This document shows, in pieces, positions 47,011-59,976 of a stretch of 64,000 bases of DNA (position 1 is its first letter; the number at the start of each line of letters is the position of its first letter). The DNA comes from Budorcas taxicolor. Lineage: Eukaryota; Chordata; Mammalia; Artiodactyla; Bovidae. The notes beneath the pieces were generated by a model, which worked only from the letters and a program-made list of their open reading frames with translations, made no database searches and was not told the DNA's origin. Location: contig NC_068910.1 of assembly GCF_023091745.1 (NCBI RefSeq), positions 133,875,170 to 133,939,169 on the forward strand, read 5' to 3'. A program made the translations under genes and the position numbers.

Positions 47011-47494
47011 ACAGATTCACAAAACCAAAAAGGAGAGACCATAGCATAATAGAAAAACATCAAACTACAAAAGGAAAAACAAAAAAGAAAGTACAAAGAA
47101 GAAATATAAAAGCAACTGGAAAACAAGATTTAAAGTGGCAATAAGTACATATCTATCAATACATATCAATTACTTTAAATGTCAGTAAACTAAATGCTCC
47201 AATCAAAAAAATAGAGTGGCAGATTAAATATTTTAAAAAGAGCCTACAATAAGCTGCCTACAAGAAACCCACTTTAGGGCCAAGATACACATGGATTGAA
47301 AGTGAAGGGATGGAAAAAGATAGTCATGCAAATGGAAATGATAAGAAATAATTAGTAATACTCATGTTAGATAAAACAGACTTTAAAAGAAAAGCTATAA
47401 ATAAAGGTAAAGGACACTATATAATGATAAGAGGATCAATACAAGAAGAGGATATTAAACTCATTGACATATATACACCCAATATAGGAGAAAA

Positions 47495-48705
47495 GGCTGC
47501 ACTCAATATGCCAAGAAATTTGGAAAACTCAGCAGTGGCCACAGGACTGGAAAAGGGCAGTTTTCATTCCAATCCCAAAGAAAGGCAATGCCAAAGAATG
47601 CTCAAACTACCGCACAATTGCACTCATCTCACACGCTAGGAAAGTAATGCTCAAAATTCTCCAAGCCAGGCTTCAGCAATACGTGAACCGTGAACTTCCT
47701 GATGTTCAAGCTGGTTTTAGGAAAGGCAGAGGAACCAGAGATCAAATTTCCAACATCCGCTGGATCATGGAAAAAGCAAGAGAGTTCCAGAAAAACATCT
47801 ATTTCTGCTTTATTGACTATGCCAAAGCCTTTCACTGTGTGGATCACCACAAACTGTGGAAAATTCCAAAAGAGATGGGAATACCAGACCACCTGACCTG
47901 CCTCTTAAGAAATCTGTGTGCAGGCCAGGGAGCAACAGTTAGAACTGGACATGGAACAACAGACTGGTTCCAAATAGGAAAAGGAGTATGTCAAGGCTGT
48001 ATATTGTCACCCTGCTTATTTAACTTATATGCAGAGTACATCATGAGAAATGCTGGACTGGAAGAAACACAAGCTGGAATCAAAATTGCTGGGAGAAATA
48101 TCAATAACCTCAGATATGCAGATGACACCACCCTTATGGCAGAAAGTGAAGAGGAACTAAAAAGCCTCTTGATGAAAGTAAAAGAGAAGAGTGAAAAACT
48201 TGGCTTAAAGCTCAACATTCATAAACCGAAGACCATGGCATCCGGTCCCATCACTTCATGGGAAATAGATGGGGAAACAGTGGAAACAGTGTCAGACTTT
48301 ATTTTTGGGGGCTCCAAAATCACTGCAGGTGGTGAATGCAGCCATGAAATTAAAAGATGCTTACTCCTTGGAAGAAAAGTTATGACCAACCTAGATAGTA
48401 TATTCAAAAGCAGAGACATTACTTTGCCGACTAAGGTCCGTCTAGTCAAGGCTATGGTTTCTCCTGTGGTCATGTATGGATGTGAGAGTTGGACTGTGAA
48501 GAAGGCTGAGCGTCGAAGAATTGATGCTTTTGAACTGTGGTGTTGGAGAAGACTCTTGAGAGTCCCTTGGACTGCAAGGAAATCCAACCAGTCCATTCTG
48601 AAGGAGATCAGCCCTGGGATTTCTTTGGAAGGACTGATGCTAAAGCTGAAACTCCAATACTTTGGCCACCTCATGCGAAGAGTTGACTCATTGGAAAAGG
48701 CTTAA
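47495..48705 (+). mobile_element. BovB LINE internal segment, inverted orientation
   Basis: A plus-strand BovB with a 352-codon open reverse-transcriptase frame (47647-48705; NNLRYADDTTLM intact) followed by the C-terminal region. It lacks both the 5' part and the last 230 or so bases that every complete BovB insertion should have, and L1 sequence on its two sides is not contiguous. This points to a rearranged rather than simply inserted copy. Confidence 0.9.
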
Positions 48706-49628
48706 AGTCAGCAGAGGGAAGGAAATAATAAAGATCAGAAAGGAAATAAAATAGAGATCTTAAAAATAGAAAAAAATTCAATAAAATGAAGAGCTGTTTC
48801 TTTGAAAGGGTAAACAAAATTGACAAAATTCTGCCCAGGCTCACCAAGAAAATTAAAAGGCTGAGAGGCACATGAAAAGATGTTCAACATTGCTAATTAT
48901 TAGAGAAATGCAAATGAGAACTACAATAAGGTACCACTTCACATCAGTCAAACTGGTCATCATTAAAAAATATACAAATAACAAACGTTGGGGAGAGTGT
49001 GGAGAAAAGGGAACCTTTCTACACTTTTGATGAGAATATAAATTTGTGCAGCCACTATGGAAACAGTATGGAGGGTCCTCAAAAAACTAAAAAGAGAGTT
49101 TCATATGATCCAGGAATCCCATTCCTGGGCATATATATGGGTAAAACCTCAATTTGAAAAGATATGTGCACCCCAATGTTCATAGCAGCACTATTTACAA
49201 TTGCCAAGACATGGAAGCAACCTAACTGTCTGTCAACAGATGAATGGAAAAAGATGTGGTATAGCTACACAATGGAATAGTATTCAGTCATAGAAAAGAA
49301 TGAAACAATGCCATTTGCAACAACAGAAATGGATCTAGAGATTATCACATTACATGAACTAAGTCAGAAAGAGAAAGACAAATATCATATGATATCACTT
49401 ATAAAATATAAAAGATAATACAGAATAACTTACTTATGAAATAGACCCACAGACATAGAAAACAAACTTATAGTTACCAAAGGGGAAAGGAGTGGGGGAA
49501 TTTGGGATTAGCATATGCAAACTACTATACATAAAATAGATAAACAACAAGTGTAACAGACTGTATAACACAAGGAACTATATTCAATATCCTGTAATAA
49601 ACCATAAGGGAAAAGTCTATGAAACAGA

Positions 49629-49663
<35 letters not shown>

Positions 49664-49735
49664 AAAATGTAACTGAATCACTTTGCTGTACAACAGAAAC
49701 TAGCTCAATATTGTAAATCAACTATACTTCAACAA
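48706..49735 (+). mobile_element. L1 ORF2 linker joined to L1 3' end
   Basis: 48706-48860 matches the ORF2 linker also present near 50170-50310. It then jumps to late ORF2 (tgttcaacattgctaattat, ctacaataaggtaccacttc) and 3' UTR with an AT run (49628-49657). An internal deletion is inferred. Confidence 0.75.
49628..49657. repeat. (AT)n microsatellite in L1 3' UTR
   Basis: About 15 AT units, at the place where L1 3' UTRs commonly carry a short AT run. Confidence 0.9.
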
Positions 49736-51330
49736 AAACAAAATGAAAGGAACAGAATAACATATTTTTCTCAAGTGCATATAGAATATTCTCTAGGATA
49801 GGTTATTTGCTAGGCTACAAAACAAGTGCCGGTAAATTTAAGAAGACTGAAATCATAAGAAACATCTTTTCCAACCACAACAGTATGAGATTAGAAATCA
49901 ACTACAAGAAAAAACTCCAAAAGAACCTAAACACATGGTGCTTAAAAAGAAGCTATTAAACAATGATTAAGTCATTGAAGAAATGAGGAAATCAGTAAAC
50001 ATCTGGAGACAAATTAAAATAAAACATAATGATTCAAAATTTGTGGAATGCAGAGAAACCAGTTCTAAGGGGGAAGTTAATAGTGATACAAGCCTACCTC
50101 AAGAAACAAGCAAAAATCTCAAGCAACCTAACCTTACATCTAAAGTAACTAGAAAAAGAAAAAACAAGACTCAAATTTTATAGAAGGAAAGGAACAATAA
50201 ATATCAAACAGAAATAAAGACAATAGAAAAGGTCATTGAAATGAAGACCTGGTTCTTTGAAAATATAAACAAAAATTGATAAACATTTAGACAGACTCAT
50301 GAGGCAAAAAAAGGCCCAAATCAATAAAATTTGATATGAAAAAGAAGTTACAACTGACACTGCAGAAATGCAGAGGTTTATTATGAACACTCTATGACAA
50401 TAAAGTGACAACCTAGAAGAAATGGAGAAATTCCTGGAAATGTACACTCTCACAGGAAGAAATTTAAAATATGAACTGATCAATTACCAGTCATAAAATA
50501 GAATCAGTAATTTTTTTTAAAAGCCCAACAAACAAATGTCCAATATCAGGTGACTTCACAGGTAAATTCTATGAAATATTTAGAGAAGAACTGACACCCA
50601 TCCCTCTCAAACTATTCTAAAAGTTTTGAAATGGAAGGAATGCTTCCAAATATTCTACGAGGCTAGCACTGCCTTGATAATAAAATAAAACAAAGGTACT
50701 ACACAAAAAAAGAAAATTGCAGGCAAATATCACTGATGAACATCAATGCAAAAGTCTTCACTGGAATATTAGCAAAAACAATTCAATCATACATTAAAAG
50801 AATTACATACCATGATTAAGTGGTATTTTCCCAGGGAGGCAAGGATGGTTCAATATCTTTAAATCAATCAATGTGTTATACTATATTAACAAACTGAAGA
50901 ATAATATATGATCATCTCAATAGATACAGAAAAAGTTTTTGACAAAATTCAACATCCTTTTATGATAAAAACTCTCAATCAAGTGGGTATAGAGGGAACA
51001 TACCTCAACATAATAAATCCTGTATATGACACCCTAGAGCCACCAGCATCATACTCAGTGGTGAAAAGCTGAAAGCCTTTCCACTAAATCAGAAACAAGT
51101 CAAAGATACTCACTTTTGCCATCTTTATTCAACATAATAGTGAAAATTCTAGCCACAGCAATCAGACAAGAAAAATAAGAGGAATTCAATTTGGAAGGAA
51201 GAAGTAAAACTGTCACTGTTTGCAGATGACAATATAATACATAGAAAATCTTAAAGATGTTATCAAAAAACTATTAGAACTAAAAAATTCACAAAGTTTC
51301 GGGATACAGAATTAATACACATGTCTATTA
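49736..51330 (+). mobile_element. L1 ORF2 middle segment
   Basis: Sequence from the end of the endonuclease region (tttttctcaagtgcatatag) through the linker into the reverse transcriptase (gaagtaaaactgtcactgtt, then tgcagatgac). It could be the continuation of the L1 that starts at 40415, separated by the 48706-49735 insertion. Many stops. Confidence 0.7.
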
Positions 51331-52569
51331 TCTTTCTTTCTTTTATTTGTTGAGTGGTATTTCACTGTATAGTTGTTCCATAATTCATCAGGTGAAGAGC
51401 TTTCTAGAATATCTTTCAACTTTTTGGGTCCACAAATGTCTGCTTGAGCCTTGTTTGCTACAAGAGATCTTTGCTAAGAGTTCCTGTTCAGTTACACGTC
51501 ATAGCTATGTATTTTTCTATCATCAGCCAGTCATCAGCCTGCAGCTACCAGAGGGGGTAGGTCTCCAGGAATTTTAACTCCCATAAACTTCTTCCACTGG
51601 ATGATTCATCCACCCACTTACCAGTTCTTTGTTTAGTGAATGCCTGCTAGGTGCCAGGCACTAATTCCTACCTTACAGAGCTTACACTTTTTAACCAATT
51701 AATCCTTTTATGATAGGGGGAGCAGGTGGGAGGAGGAGTGAAGGAGAAATGACAGCAATGCTCTGATGGCAAGTCAGCTTTGAAATGATACATTAATCCT
51801 GTAATTGCTTGTCTTTCTTTTGGTGACAGGATGGCCCTACTGAAGAGAACGTGTGTTATGTTTCTTTGTAGTTGGCAGAGTGTTTTCATATGAATTCACC
51901 CTTTTCATCCTCACAACAACTCTGGGAGGCAACATAAGTGGGGATAATAATCCCCACTTCCCTGATCATGTCAGGACACTGAGGCTCAGGGAGATGAGCA
52001 GACTCAGGCCTGACATCACAACCTGGGAAAAACTGCCAGGAAACTATGAGGGAGTGTCTCGTACCAGCTGGGTAGAGCCTGAGCCTGCTGATAATGCTGT
52101 AAGTTTTTATGAGGTCAGTCAATATCCACCTGCATTTCTTTCTCTTGGCATCTATCTCTTGTAGCTTTCTGATCTAAAGTTCATATGTGCTGCATCAGGT
52201 GACTTCGTGACATTCAATTTTGAGGGTTTAAAATTGTCCTGACTGAGCAATGTCCAAAACAGGAGGACTCTGGCTAATGCAATCTCTATATTGTGCCCCT
52301 TACCTTTCATTACTTCTCAAACAATTGGACAATGAGTGTATCTTGCTGGAGCTCTTTAAGTCTAAGGGTCTAAAATTATTTTTTTAGATGTTTACTAATG
52401 GCAAATCAAGTTCTGATACGGAGGTTCAAGATTCTCAGATGACCAGTCTTGCACTGGTTGTTGCAATGACCAACATTTTTGTAGGAAAGGCACTCAGGCC
52501 AGCTTGTAGGTGGACAGCAGGAAGTCGTGCCACTTTTAGTCCTAAACAGTTCCCAGGGGTGAGTGGGTA
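51331..52569. other. Intergenic sequence with MIR relics
   Basis: MIR-like stretches at about 51635-51690 (gcctgctaggtgccaggcac) and 51880-52035 (catcctcacaacaactctgg, then gacactgaggctcagggaga). No gene supported. Confidence 0.6.
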
Positions 52570-53360
52570 TGGAAATGCAATGCTGTTTGCAGCATTATTT
52601 ACAATAGAGAAAATATGGAAGCAACTTAAGTGTCCAATTGATATATGGATAAAGAAGATGTGGGGTGTATATACAGTGTATTATTATTCAGCCATAAAAA
52701 AGAAATACTGACATTTGTGACAACGTGGCTGGATCTAGAGGAAATTATGCTAAGTGAAATTAGCAATACAAAGACAAATATCACATCATCTCACTTATAT
52801 ATGGAATCAAAACAGCAATCACGCAAATAAAATGAAAAGAGACTCATATATACAGAGACTGAATAGGTGGTTGACAGAAAGGAATAGGGTGGAAGATGAA
52901 GGATACAAGTAAAAGGGATTAAGAGTTGCAAAACTCCAGTCACATAATGAGTAAGTCACAAAATAAGTAAGTCACAAGGATATAAGATACAGCATAAGGA
53001 ATATGGTTAATAACATTGCATTAATAACTTTGTATGAGGACAAAGGATTGCTAGACTTACGGTTATCATTTTACCATGACTTAGCTAAGTCATTTCAGCT
53101 GTGTCTGACTTTTTGCAACCCCATGGACTGTAGCTTGCCAGGCTCCACTGTGCATGGGATTCTCCAGGTAAGAATATTGAAGTGGGTTGCCATGCCCTCC
53201 TCCAGGGGATCTTTCCAATCCAGGGATCAAACCCACATCTTCTGTGAATCCTGCATTGCAGGCAGATTCTTTACTGCAGAGCCACTGGGGAATGCAAATG
53301 TCAAATCATTATGAGGTACACCTGAAACTAACATAAGGTTGTACATCAATTATATTTCAC
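52570..53360 (+). mobile_element. L1 3' end with nested Bov-tA
   Basis: ggaagcaacttaagtgtcca, ttattcagccataaaaaaga and gaggtacacctgaaactaac mark the L1 3' end. It is interrupted by a Bov-tA SINE. Confidence 0.8.
53085..53299 (-). mobile_element. Bov-tA SINE nested in L1
   Basis: A reverse Bov-tA copy, ctaagtcatttcagctgtgt to gagccactggggaatgc. Confidence 0.88.
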
Positions 53361-55964
53361 AAAATGTCATAGTATTACTACATATGGCGTCTGAAATACT
53401 ATTGGGTTATACCTGTATCACTATGGTGTTTAGTGTGCTGAGTAGCAGTGTGAAGTGATCAGAGTGTTGTCATGTCACCATAACCTCTTCGAGTAATCAA
53501 CCCTGCAACTGTAGAGGTAAGCAGCTACAGACAACATACAAACAGATGAAGCTGGCTCTGTTCCAATAAGACCCTGTGACACTGAAATTTGGATTCCACA
53601 TAATCTTTACATTTCACAAAATACGATTCTTCTTTTAATTTTTTCCAGTTTAAAAAAAATGTAAAAATCACTCTTAGCTTGTGGGTCCTACAAAATAGGC
53701 AGCTGACTGACTTCAGCCTAGGGCTGTAGTTGGCCAACCCGTGCTCATGAGTGCAGTCAGCCCACTGGGGACAGGTCCTCCCTCACAAGGTAGGAACATG
53801 ACATATCCAAAAGCATTCTGAAGACGGACAGAGGGACGAGAGCTCGCTTTCAACCTCCTGGAAGGACCATGAGACCTGACCTCGATGAGGAGGGCACCAA
53901 CCACCATCTTCCGGAGCTCTTTCCTGGTGCTGAGCTGAAATTACCTCCATTGCCTCTCTTAATTTGATTCTGTGAAGTCAAGTCTGTGGGCAAGTTTCTA
54001 CAGACCAAACACTTGTATCTTAGAGAAGTTACATAACAAAGGGATATTTGGCAGTCCAGAGATTGAATTCCAAGTTTTAAAGGTCATGCTCAACTCACCT
54101 TACCACACTGTTTTTATTTCATCCAGATATTTGTCCAGCCTCGCCCCTTCACCCACCCATGCTTTCCAACTAGGCACCTCACAGAATCCCTGCTGGCTCT
54201 GCTACCACTGTGGAGCTCGGCCTTGTCAGTCACCATGGCTGGGCTCACTGTCCTCCCTGTCCCCCATACACTTCTGCAGTTCACACGCTCTGCTGACACA
54301 CACTTTTGAAGACAACAAGTGCCCTGGAAATCTTAACGAGCTGCCTAGACCTTGGACCCTTATCCCAAGACCTGGCTGTTCCACTTTGGGAAAATTTTCT
54401 CCCTCTGGTCTTCAGTTTCCTGATACATAAAATCAGAGTGGAGCATGAGTGATACCACCATTTCCTGAGCTCCTTTCCAGTTGTAACTTTCTGTGAGTCA
54501 GCTGGCTTTCCATCATGCTTTTTTTACCCACATACTACCACATCCCTCTGTTAGCAATAGTTACGGAAAGCAATTACTGTTGATAGGCCCGGAGAGGCAT
54601 GGACTCTGAACCTTGCTTTAAGGTACATGACACAAGAGCCCTTTAATAAACATAGCACTCCTGAAATGCACACTGGTTGGCACATACACGAGGATATCTA
54701 CGAATAAATCAACTGAACAGAGACACCACTTCAGCCAAATGCACAGACAGACGAGGGTAGAGAATGGGGCATTATGGAGTGGGAAGCGGCTGAAATGACA
54801 GCCAATTTTATAAATATCTATGAGGCGTCTACTGTGTGAGTGTTCGCCATACGGAGTAGAGGAGGCTGTAAATCAGAGATAAGTAAAGCTGAAGTCCCTG
54901 CCCTTGGAGGTCACAATCCAGCGGGTGATAACTGAAGTGCTAATAATAGAAACTTAGGCTAATAGAAAAGTAGAAATCAATGGCAGTGAAGTCAGGGGGC
55001 CTTTGATCCGCCTGCCTCTGTAGAGAAGTGGGCTGAGAAAACTTCCTTTATTGTGATACCTATTAATCAAAGGACAGAGAGCTTCAGGGGACATTAATGG
55101 CCTCAAAGTTCCACTTTTCCTGAAGGTTAACTAGCTTAGTTCTTTGGATACAAGAACTAAGGGGTGACAAGGGAGCAAGAAGGATGTGCCTTTCTCCTCT
55201 TTTTGTCTTTGTATTGTATTGTTTTCTTGGTATAAATTACGAGGAATAAAATGACGAATTTAAGAGTAAAAATTTTAAGGCTCCTTGAAATCATTGGCCA
55301 AATTATGTTCTTAAAGATTTATATTAATTTACTGTCCAGTAGTTTTCTTTTCACCCAAGAGCACAAAATATTTTCAGTAGTAAAAAGTAGGCTTTATTCC
55401 TACCATGGTAGGTGAGAAATGCTATCTCAGTATTTAAATTCTCATTTCTTTGACCACTAATGAGATTGAACATTCTCCATATATTTGTTAGGTTATGTGT
55501 CGTTCCTGTCTATGATTTTTGTCTATTATTTCAGGGGGAGGGTTATTCATGATGTTCTAATAAAAATATGAATTTTTTACATATTTTTGTGGGTTAAAGA
55601 TATTCACTGTTATCAGCCCTTCATTTTCACCCAGTCCTTCCTTCTTCTAAGTCCAGACCCACAGACATCATTTTTGGTAAAGTCCTCCAGCTGATATTCT
55701 CTCCTCTGGAGCCACCTGCCCAAACCTCAATTCTGGGTCCACTTGTTGGCCCCTTCTCTGCTCTAATACCTATTGCTGAGTTCTGCTAGAGAAAAAATTA
55801 TTGTCAGGGTTGCTACTACCACAAGCTTATTGTTCTGCCTCTCTGTCCAGTGCTACCCCATGTCCTGAATCATCTTCCTGTCATTTCCCAAACAGCCACT
55901 TCAGATGGTTTTTCAGTTCCCATCACACACTTTTGTTCTTTTACAGGAGAAGACCTGGTTTTCT
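53361..55964. other. Unique intergenic sequence with old MIR/L2 relics
   Basis: MIR-like at about 54340-54500 (ggtcttcagtttcctgatac) and L2/MIR3-like at about 54800-54960 (gtccctgcccttggaggtca). The 152-codon plus frame at 53972-54430 overlaps the MIR relic and is not called a gene. Confidence 0.55.
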
Positions 55965-56160
55965 TTCCAACCAAGATATAATTGACAAATAACACTGTCT
56001 TTGTTTTAGGTGTACAATATAATGATTTGATATACGCCAAATTTAGTTAATATCCATCACCACACATAATTACAAAATAACTATTTTTCTTGCAGTGAGA
56101 ACTTAAACTTACTCTCTTAGCAACTTTTGTTAGAATACCTCTCTCATTATAATGTGATTC
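55965..56160 (-). mobile_element. L1 3' fragment
   Basis: Antisense L1 landmarks: aagatataattgacaaataa, aggtgtacaatataatgatt and tatccatcaccacacataat. Confidence 0.75.
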
Positions 56161-56339
56161 TCAACTAGTTTCACTGTTTAGGAGGTTGTCAGGAATATAG
56201 TAATAAAAAAGTGACCTGGCAGTGTATGAAATCAGCTATATAAATCATGAAATCCAAGTCATAGTTTCATAAATTTGTTCTCCAGTTTGAACTCCAAAAT
56301 GTTTTATGTTTAGCAAACATATAAGACTTACTACACATA

Positions 56340-56475
56340 AAATACTGGTGTAAATGTTTTATAGATAAAGACCCATTTCATCCTTAAGACAACTCTACGG
56401 GGTAGATTCCATTATGATTTTACCTGAGGAGCTGAGGCACAGAATGATTAAAAACAGCTTGCCCAGGACCTGAAA
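56340..56475 (-). mobile_element. MIR relic
   Basis: catccttaagacaactctac, ggggtagattccattatgat and gagctgaggcacagaatga, then cttgcccagg: an antisense MIR core. Confidence 0.7.
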
Positions 56476-56861
56476 CTAACACATTGTAAATCAACCATCC
56501 TTCAGTTAAAAAATAATAAGAACATAAATTGCAGCAAGATCTTTTCCCAATCACCTCCTAGAGTAATGAAAATTAAAAAAAAAATAAACAAATGGGACTT
56601 AATTTAAAGCTTTTTATAGCAAAGGAAACCATAAACAAAATGACGACAATCTCAGGGAGGGTTGTCTGGGAGGAAATATTTGCAAATGAAGCAACTGACA
56701 AGCGATTAATCTCCAAAATATACAAACAGCTCATGTAACTCAATGTAAAAAAAAACCAAACAACCCAATCAAAAAATGAGTGAAAGATCAAAATAGACAT
56801 ATCTCCAAAGAAGACATCGGTGGCCAAAAAGCATAAGAAAAGATGCTCAGCATCACTCATT

Positions 56862-57271
56862 GTTCAGTTCAGTTGCTTGGTCGTGTCCAACTCTTTGCGA
56901 CCCCATGAATCACAGCACACCAGGCCTCCCTGTCCATCACCAACTCCTGGAGTTCACTCAGACTCATGTCCATCGAGTCAGTGATGCCATCCAGCCATCT
57001 CATCCTCTGTTGTCCCCTTCTCCTCCTGCCCACAATCCCTCCCAGAATCAGGGTCTTTTCCAATGAGTCAACTCTTCACATGAAGTGGCCAAAGTATTGG
57101 AGTTTCAGCTTTAGCATCAGTCCTTTCAAAGAACTCCCAGGACTGATCTCCTTTAGGATGGACTGGTTGGATCTCCTTGCAGTCCAAGGGAGTCTCAAGA
57201 GTCTTCTCCAATACCACAGTTCAAAAGCATCAATTCTTTGGTGCTCAGCCATTATTAGATTATTAATAATA
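56862..57271 (-). mobile_element. BovB LINE 3' end with filler at its 5' end
   Basis: Reverse BovB 3' 390 bases, then about 18 bases (attattagattattaata) matching neither BovB nor the L1 consensus. The 10-base target duplication ATCACTCATT is at 56852-56861 and 57272-57281. Confidence 0.9.
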
Positions 57272-57966
57272 ATCACTCATTATTAGAGAAATGCAAATCA
57301 AAACTACAATGACGTTATCACAGGTCAGAATGACCATCATCAAAAAAATCTACAAACAATAGATGCTGGAGAGGGTGTGGAGAAAAGGGAATCCTCCTAC
57401 ACCGTTGGTGGGAATGTAAATTAGTATAGCTACTATGGCGAATAGTATGGAAGTTCTTTAAAAAACTAAAAAGAGAACTACCACATGATCCAGCAACCCT
57501 ACTCTTGGGCATATATCCAGAGAAAGCCATAATTTGAAAAGATACAGGCACCCCAATGTTCATTGCAGCACTGTTTATAACAGCCAGGCCATGGAAGCAA
57601 CTTAAATGTCCATCAACAGATGAATGGATAAAGAGGATATGGTACATATATACATGGGCTATTTCTCAATTAGAAAAAATAATGAAATAATGCCATTTGC
57701 AGTAACATGAACTTAGAGATTGTCATAGTGAGTGAAGTAAGTCAGATGAAGATGAATATCATATATCGCTTGCATGTGGAATCTAAAAAAATGGTACAAA
57801 TGAACTTATCTACAAAATAGAAATAGAGTTACAGATGTAGAAAATAAACTTATGGTTACCAAGGGGAAAGAGAGCTAGGGGTAAACTGGAAAACTGGGAT
57901 TGACATATACACACTACTATGTATATAAAATAGACAACTAATTAAGACCTATTAAACAGTAAAGGA

Positions 57967-58233
57967 CGGAGAAGGCAATGGCACCCCACTCCGGTACGCT
58001 TGCCTGGAAAATCCCATGGGCAGAGGAGCCTGGTAGGCTTCAGTCTATGGGGTCGCTGAGGGTCAGACACGACGGAGGGACTTCACTTTCACTTTTCACT
58101 TTCATGCACTGGAGAAGGAAATGGCAACCCACTCCAGTGTTCTTGCCTGGAGAATCCCAGGGACAGCAGAGCCTGGTGGGCTGCCATCTATGGGGTCGCA
58201 CAGAGTCGGACACAACTGAAGTGACTTAGCAGC
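57967..58233 (+). mobile_element. Bov-A2 SINE
   Basis: A dimeric Bov-A copy. The 13-base target duplication (AAACAGTAAAGGA / AAACAGCAAAGGA) is at 57954-57966 and 58234-58246. Confidence 0.92.
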
Positions 58234-58385
58234 AAACAGCAAAGGAAACTCTACTCAATACTCCATAATGGTCTATATGGGAAAAGATTCTAAAAAAACT
58301 ATGTATATATATATAACAGATTCACTTTGCTATATAACAGAAACTAACATTGTAAATCAACTATACTCCAATAAAAATAAAAAAA

Positions 58386-58928
58386 AACAAGAGTATGTCC
58401 AGGGTCATAGAGCAAGTAAGTGAGGATGTGATCCCAGGAAGTGTGCATGAGTGGCCAGGGTCATCTCCCCTGTCTTACTATCTTGTCAACCTTTACCCTC
58501 CCCCTCCACATCTGCAAGGATGGCTAGAGAAAAGTTTGCAGAGACGAGCAAGAACCTCTTTCTCCTCACATTTTTTCCAAGAACTCCTGGGAGGTTGGTT
58601 GTGTCTCACCCAGAGCAGAGGACCCTGTGTCCCCAGTCACTGGTGTCTCTCTGTACCTAAGTGCACCCTGCCGTCATGCAGACCCTCCTCCTTAGCCTCA
58701 ACCCCTCATCTCTCCTGCTTAGCTCTGCTCAAATCTATTCCTATACAGCCCTAACCTAAATCCAGTTCCTCCACCCTCCAAATTCCTTGCCACTCCCCAA
58801 ATTATTCTTATCCAAGAAGAATGAAATAACTGGGTTGAAAATAGGGAGGAACTTTCCAGCAACTGGAGTTATTGAGATATGCAGGGGGCTTCCTCCAAGC
58901 AAATGAGCTCCCTGTTTCTGGGACATCT
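58386..58928. other. Unique intergenic sequence
   Basis: GC-richer, pyrimidine-rich stretch with chance frames on the plus strand. No gene or repeat recognised. Confidence 0.5.
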
Positions 58929-58938
58929 ACTCAGATGA

Positions 58939-59143
58939 ACAGGACTTCCCTGGTGGCTCAGATGGTAAAGTGTCTGCCTACAATGTGGGAGACCTGGGTT
59001 CAATCCCTGGGTTGGGAAGATCTCCTGGAGAAGGAAATGGCAACCCACTCCAGTATTCTTGTCTGGAAAATCCCATGGATGGAGGAACCTGGTAGGCTAC
59101 AGTCCATGGGGTCTCAAAGAGTTGGACATGACTGAGCAACTTC
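58939..59143 (+). mobile_element. Bov-tA SINE
   Basis: aggacttccctggtggctca to the Bov-A end. The perfect 10-base target duplication ACTCAGATGA is at 58929-58938 and 59144-59153. Confidence 0.93.
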
Positions 59144-59268
59144 ACTCAGATGAGACAAATGGAAGTTTTGTTATCTTTTTTAAGAGTAGTTGTAATAAAC
59201 AATGGCTAAAATAATTTCCAAACCTGAGATTCTGGGTTTCCATATTTTATGTTTTCTAGCACTGTTTT

Positions 59269-59541
59269 CGGAGAAGGCAATGGCACCCCACTCCAGTACT
59301 CTTGCCTGCAAAATTCCATGGACGGAGGAGCCTGGTAGGCTGCAGTCCATGGGGTCGTGAAGAGTTGGACACAGCTAAGCGACTTCACTTTCACTTTTCA
59401 CTTTCATGCATTGGAGAAGGAAATGGCAACCCACTCCAGTGTTCTTGCCTGGAGAATCCCAGGGATGGGGGAGCCCGGTGGGCTGCCGTCTATGGGGTTG
59501 CACAGAGTTGGACACGACTGATACGACTTAGCAGCAGCAGC
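59269..59541 (+). mobile_element. Bov-A2 SINE
   Basis: A dimeric Bov-A copy with AGC tail. The perfect 11-base target duplication AGCACTGTTTT is at 59258-59268 and 59542-59552. Confidence 0.93.
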
Positions 59542-59552
59542 AGCACTGTTTT

Positions 59553-59976
59553 AATTTGTCTTTAATATTTATTAAAGCAAAAGGTCTCCACTCTGATGTC
59601 CTGAACCATCTCTCTTCTCCGACTGTATTAGTTCTACCTTTAATACTGATGCTTATCCCAAAGACACATGCACTTCACTTGGAGAGGGGTCTCTATATCT
59701 ACCTTCCCCCATAACCACCGTCTTCAAAAATCCTGAACCCAATTTCCTCTCAGGCTAAGGCTTATTTTGGACATCTTTTTCTTATTATGTCCAGGTTAAT
59801 ACCAACTGTTGATAGCTCTGCCTCAGACACTGAATGCCACTGATTTCTAAGAAGCTGAATTCATAGACCTTTGTCATTCAAGGTCTTCCTTTAGGTCCAG
59901 GGCTTCAATTGACATAGTTCCTGAGGGCAGATTGAAGGCACACAAAGGCAGGAGTCACACAGGTAAAGGCTTAATT
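59553..59976. other. Unique intergenic sequence
   Basis: No repeat or gene recognised. Confidence 0.5.

Larger units (their letters stand above)
40415..47494 (+). mobile_element. Old L1 (5' UTR, ORF1, ORF2 start) with nested BovB copies
   Basis: A second old L1 begins with its 5' UTR (tggatcaagatggtagaata, then atctcctcccacaaatacat). It resumes after each BovB insertion: ORF1 pieces at 44436-44545 and 45794-46780, then the ORF2 endonuclease at 47130-47494 (ITLNVSKLNAPIKK-type, SIQEEDIKLIDIYTPNIG). No long open frame survives. Confidence 0.75.
56476..58385 (+). mobile_element. L1 3' half with nested BovB and Bov-A2
   Basis: L1 ORF2 end (tacaaacagctcatgtaact, aagaaaagatgctcagcatc, ctacaccgttggtgggaatg) to the 3' UTR (ttgtaaatcaactatactcc). 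A BovB and a Bov-A2 are inserted. Confidence 0.85.

Noticed and set aside
53972..54430. 152-codon plus-strand frame
   Set aside because: Its 3' part runs into a MIR relic and nothing in it resembles a protein family.
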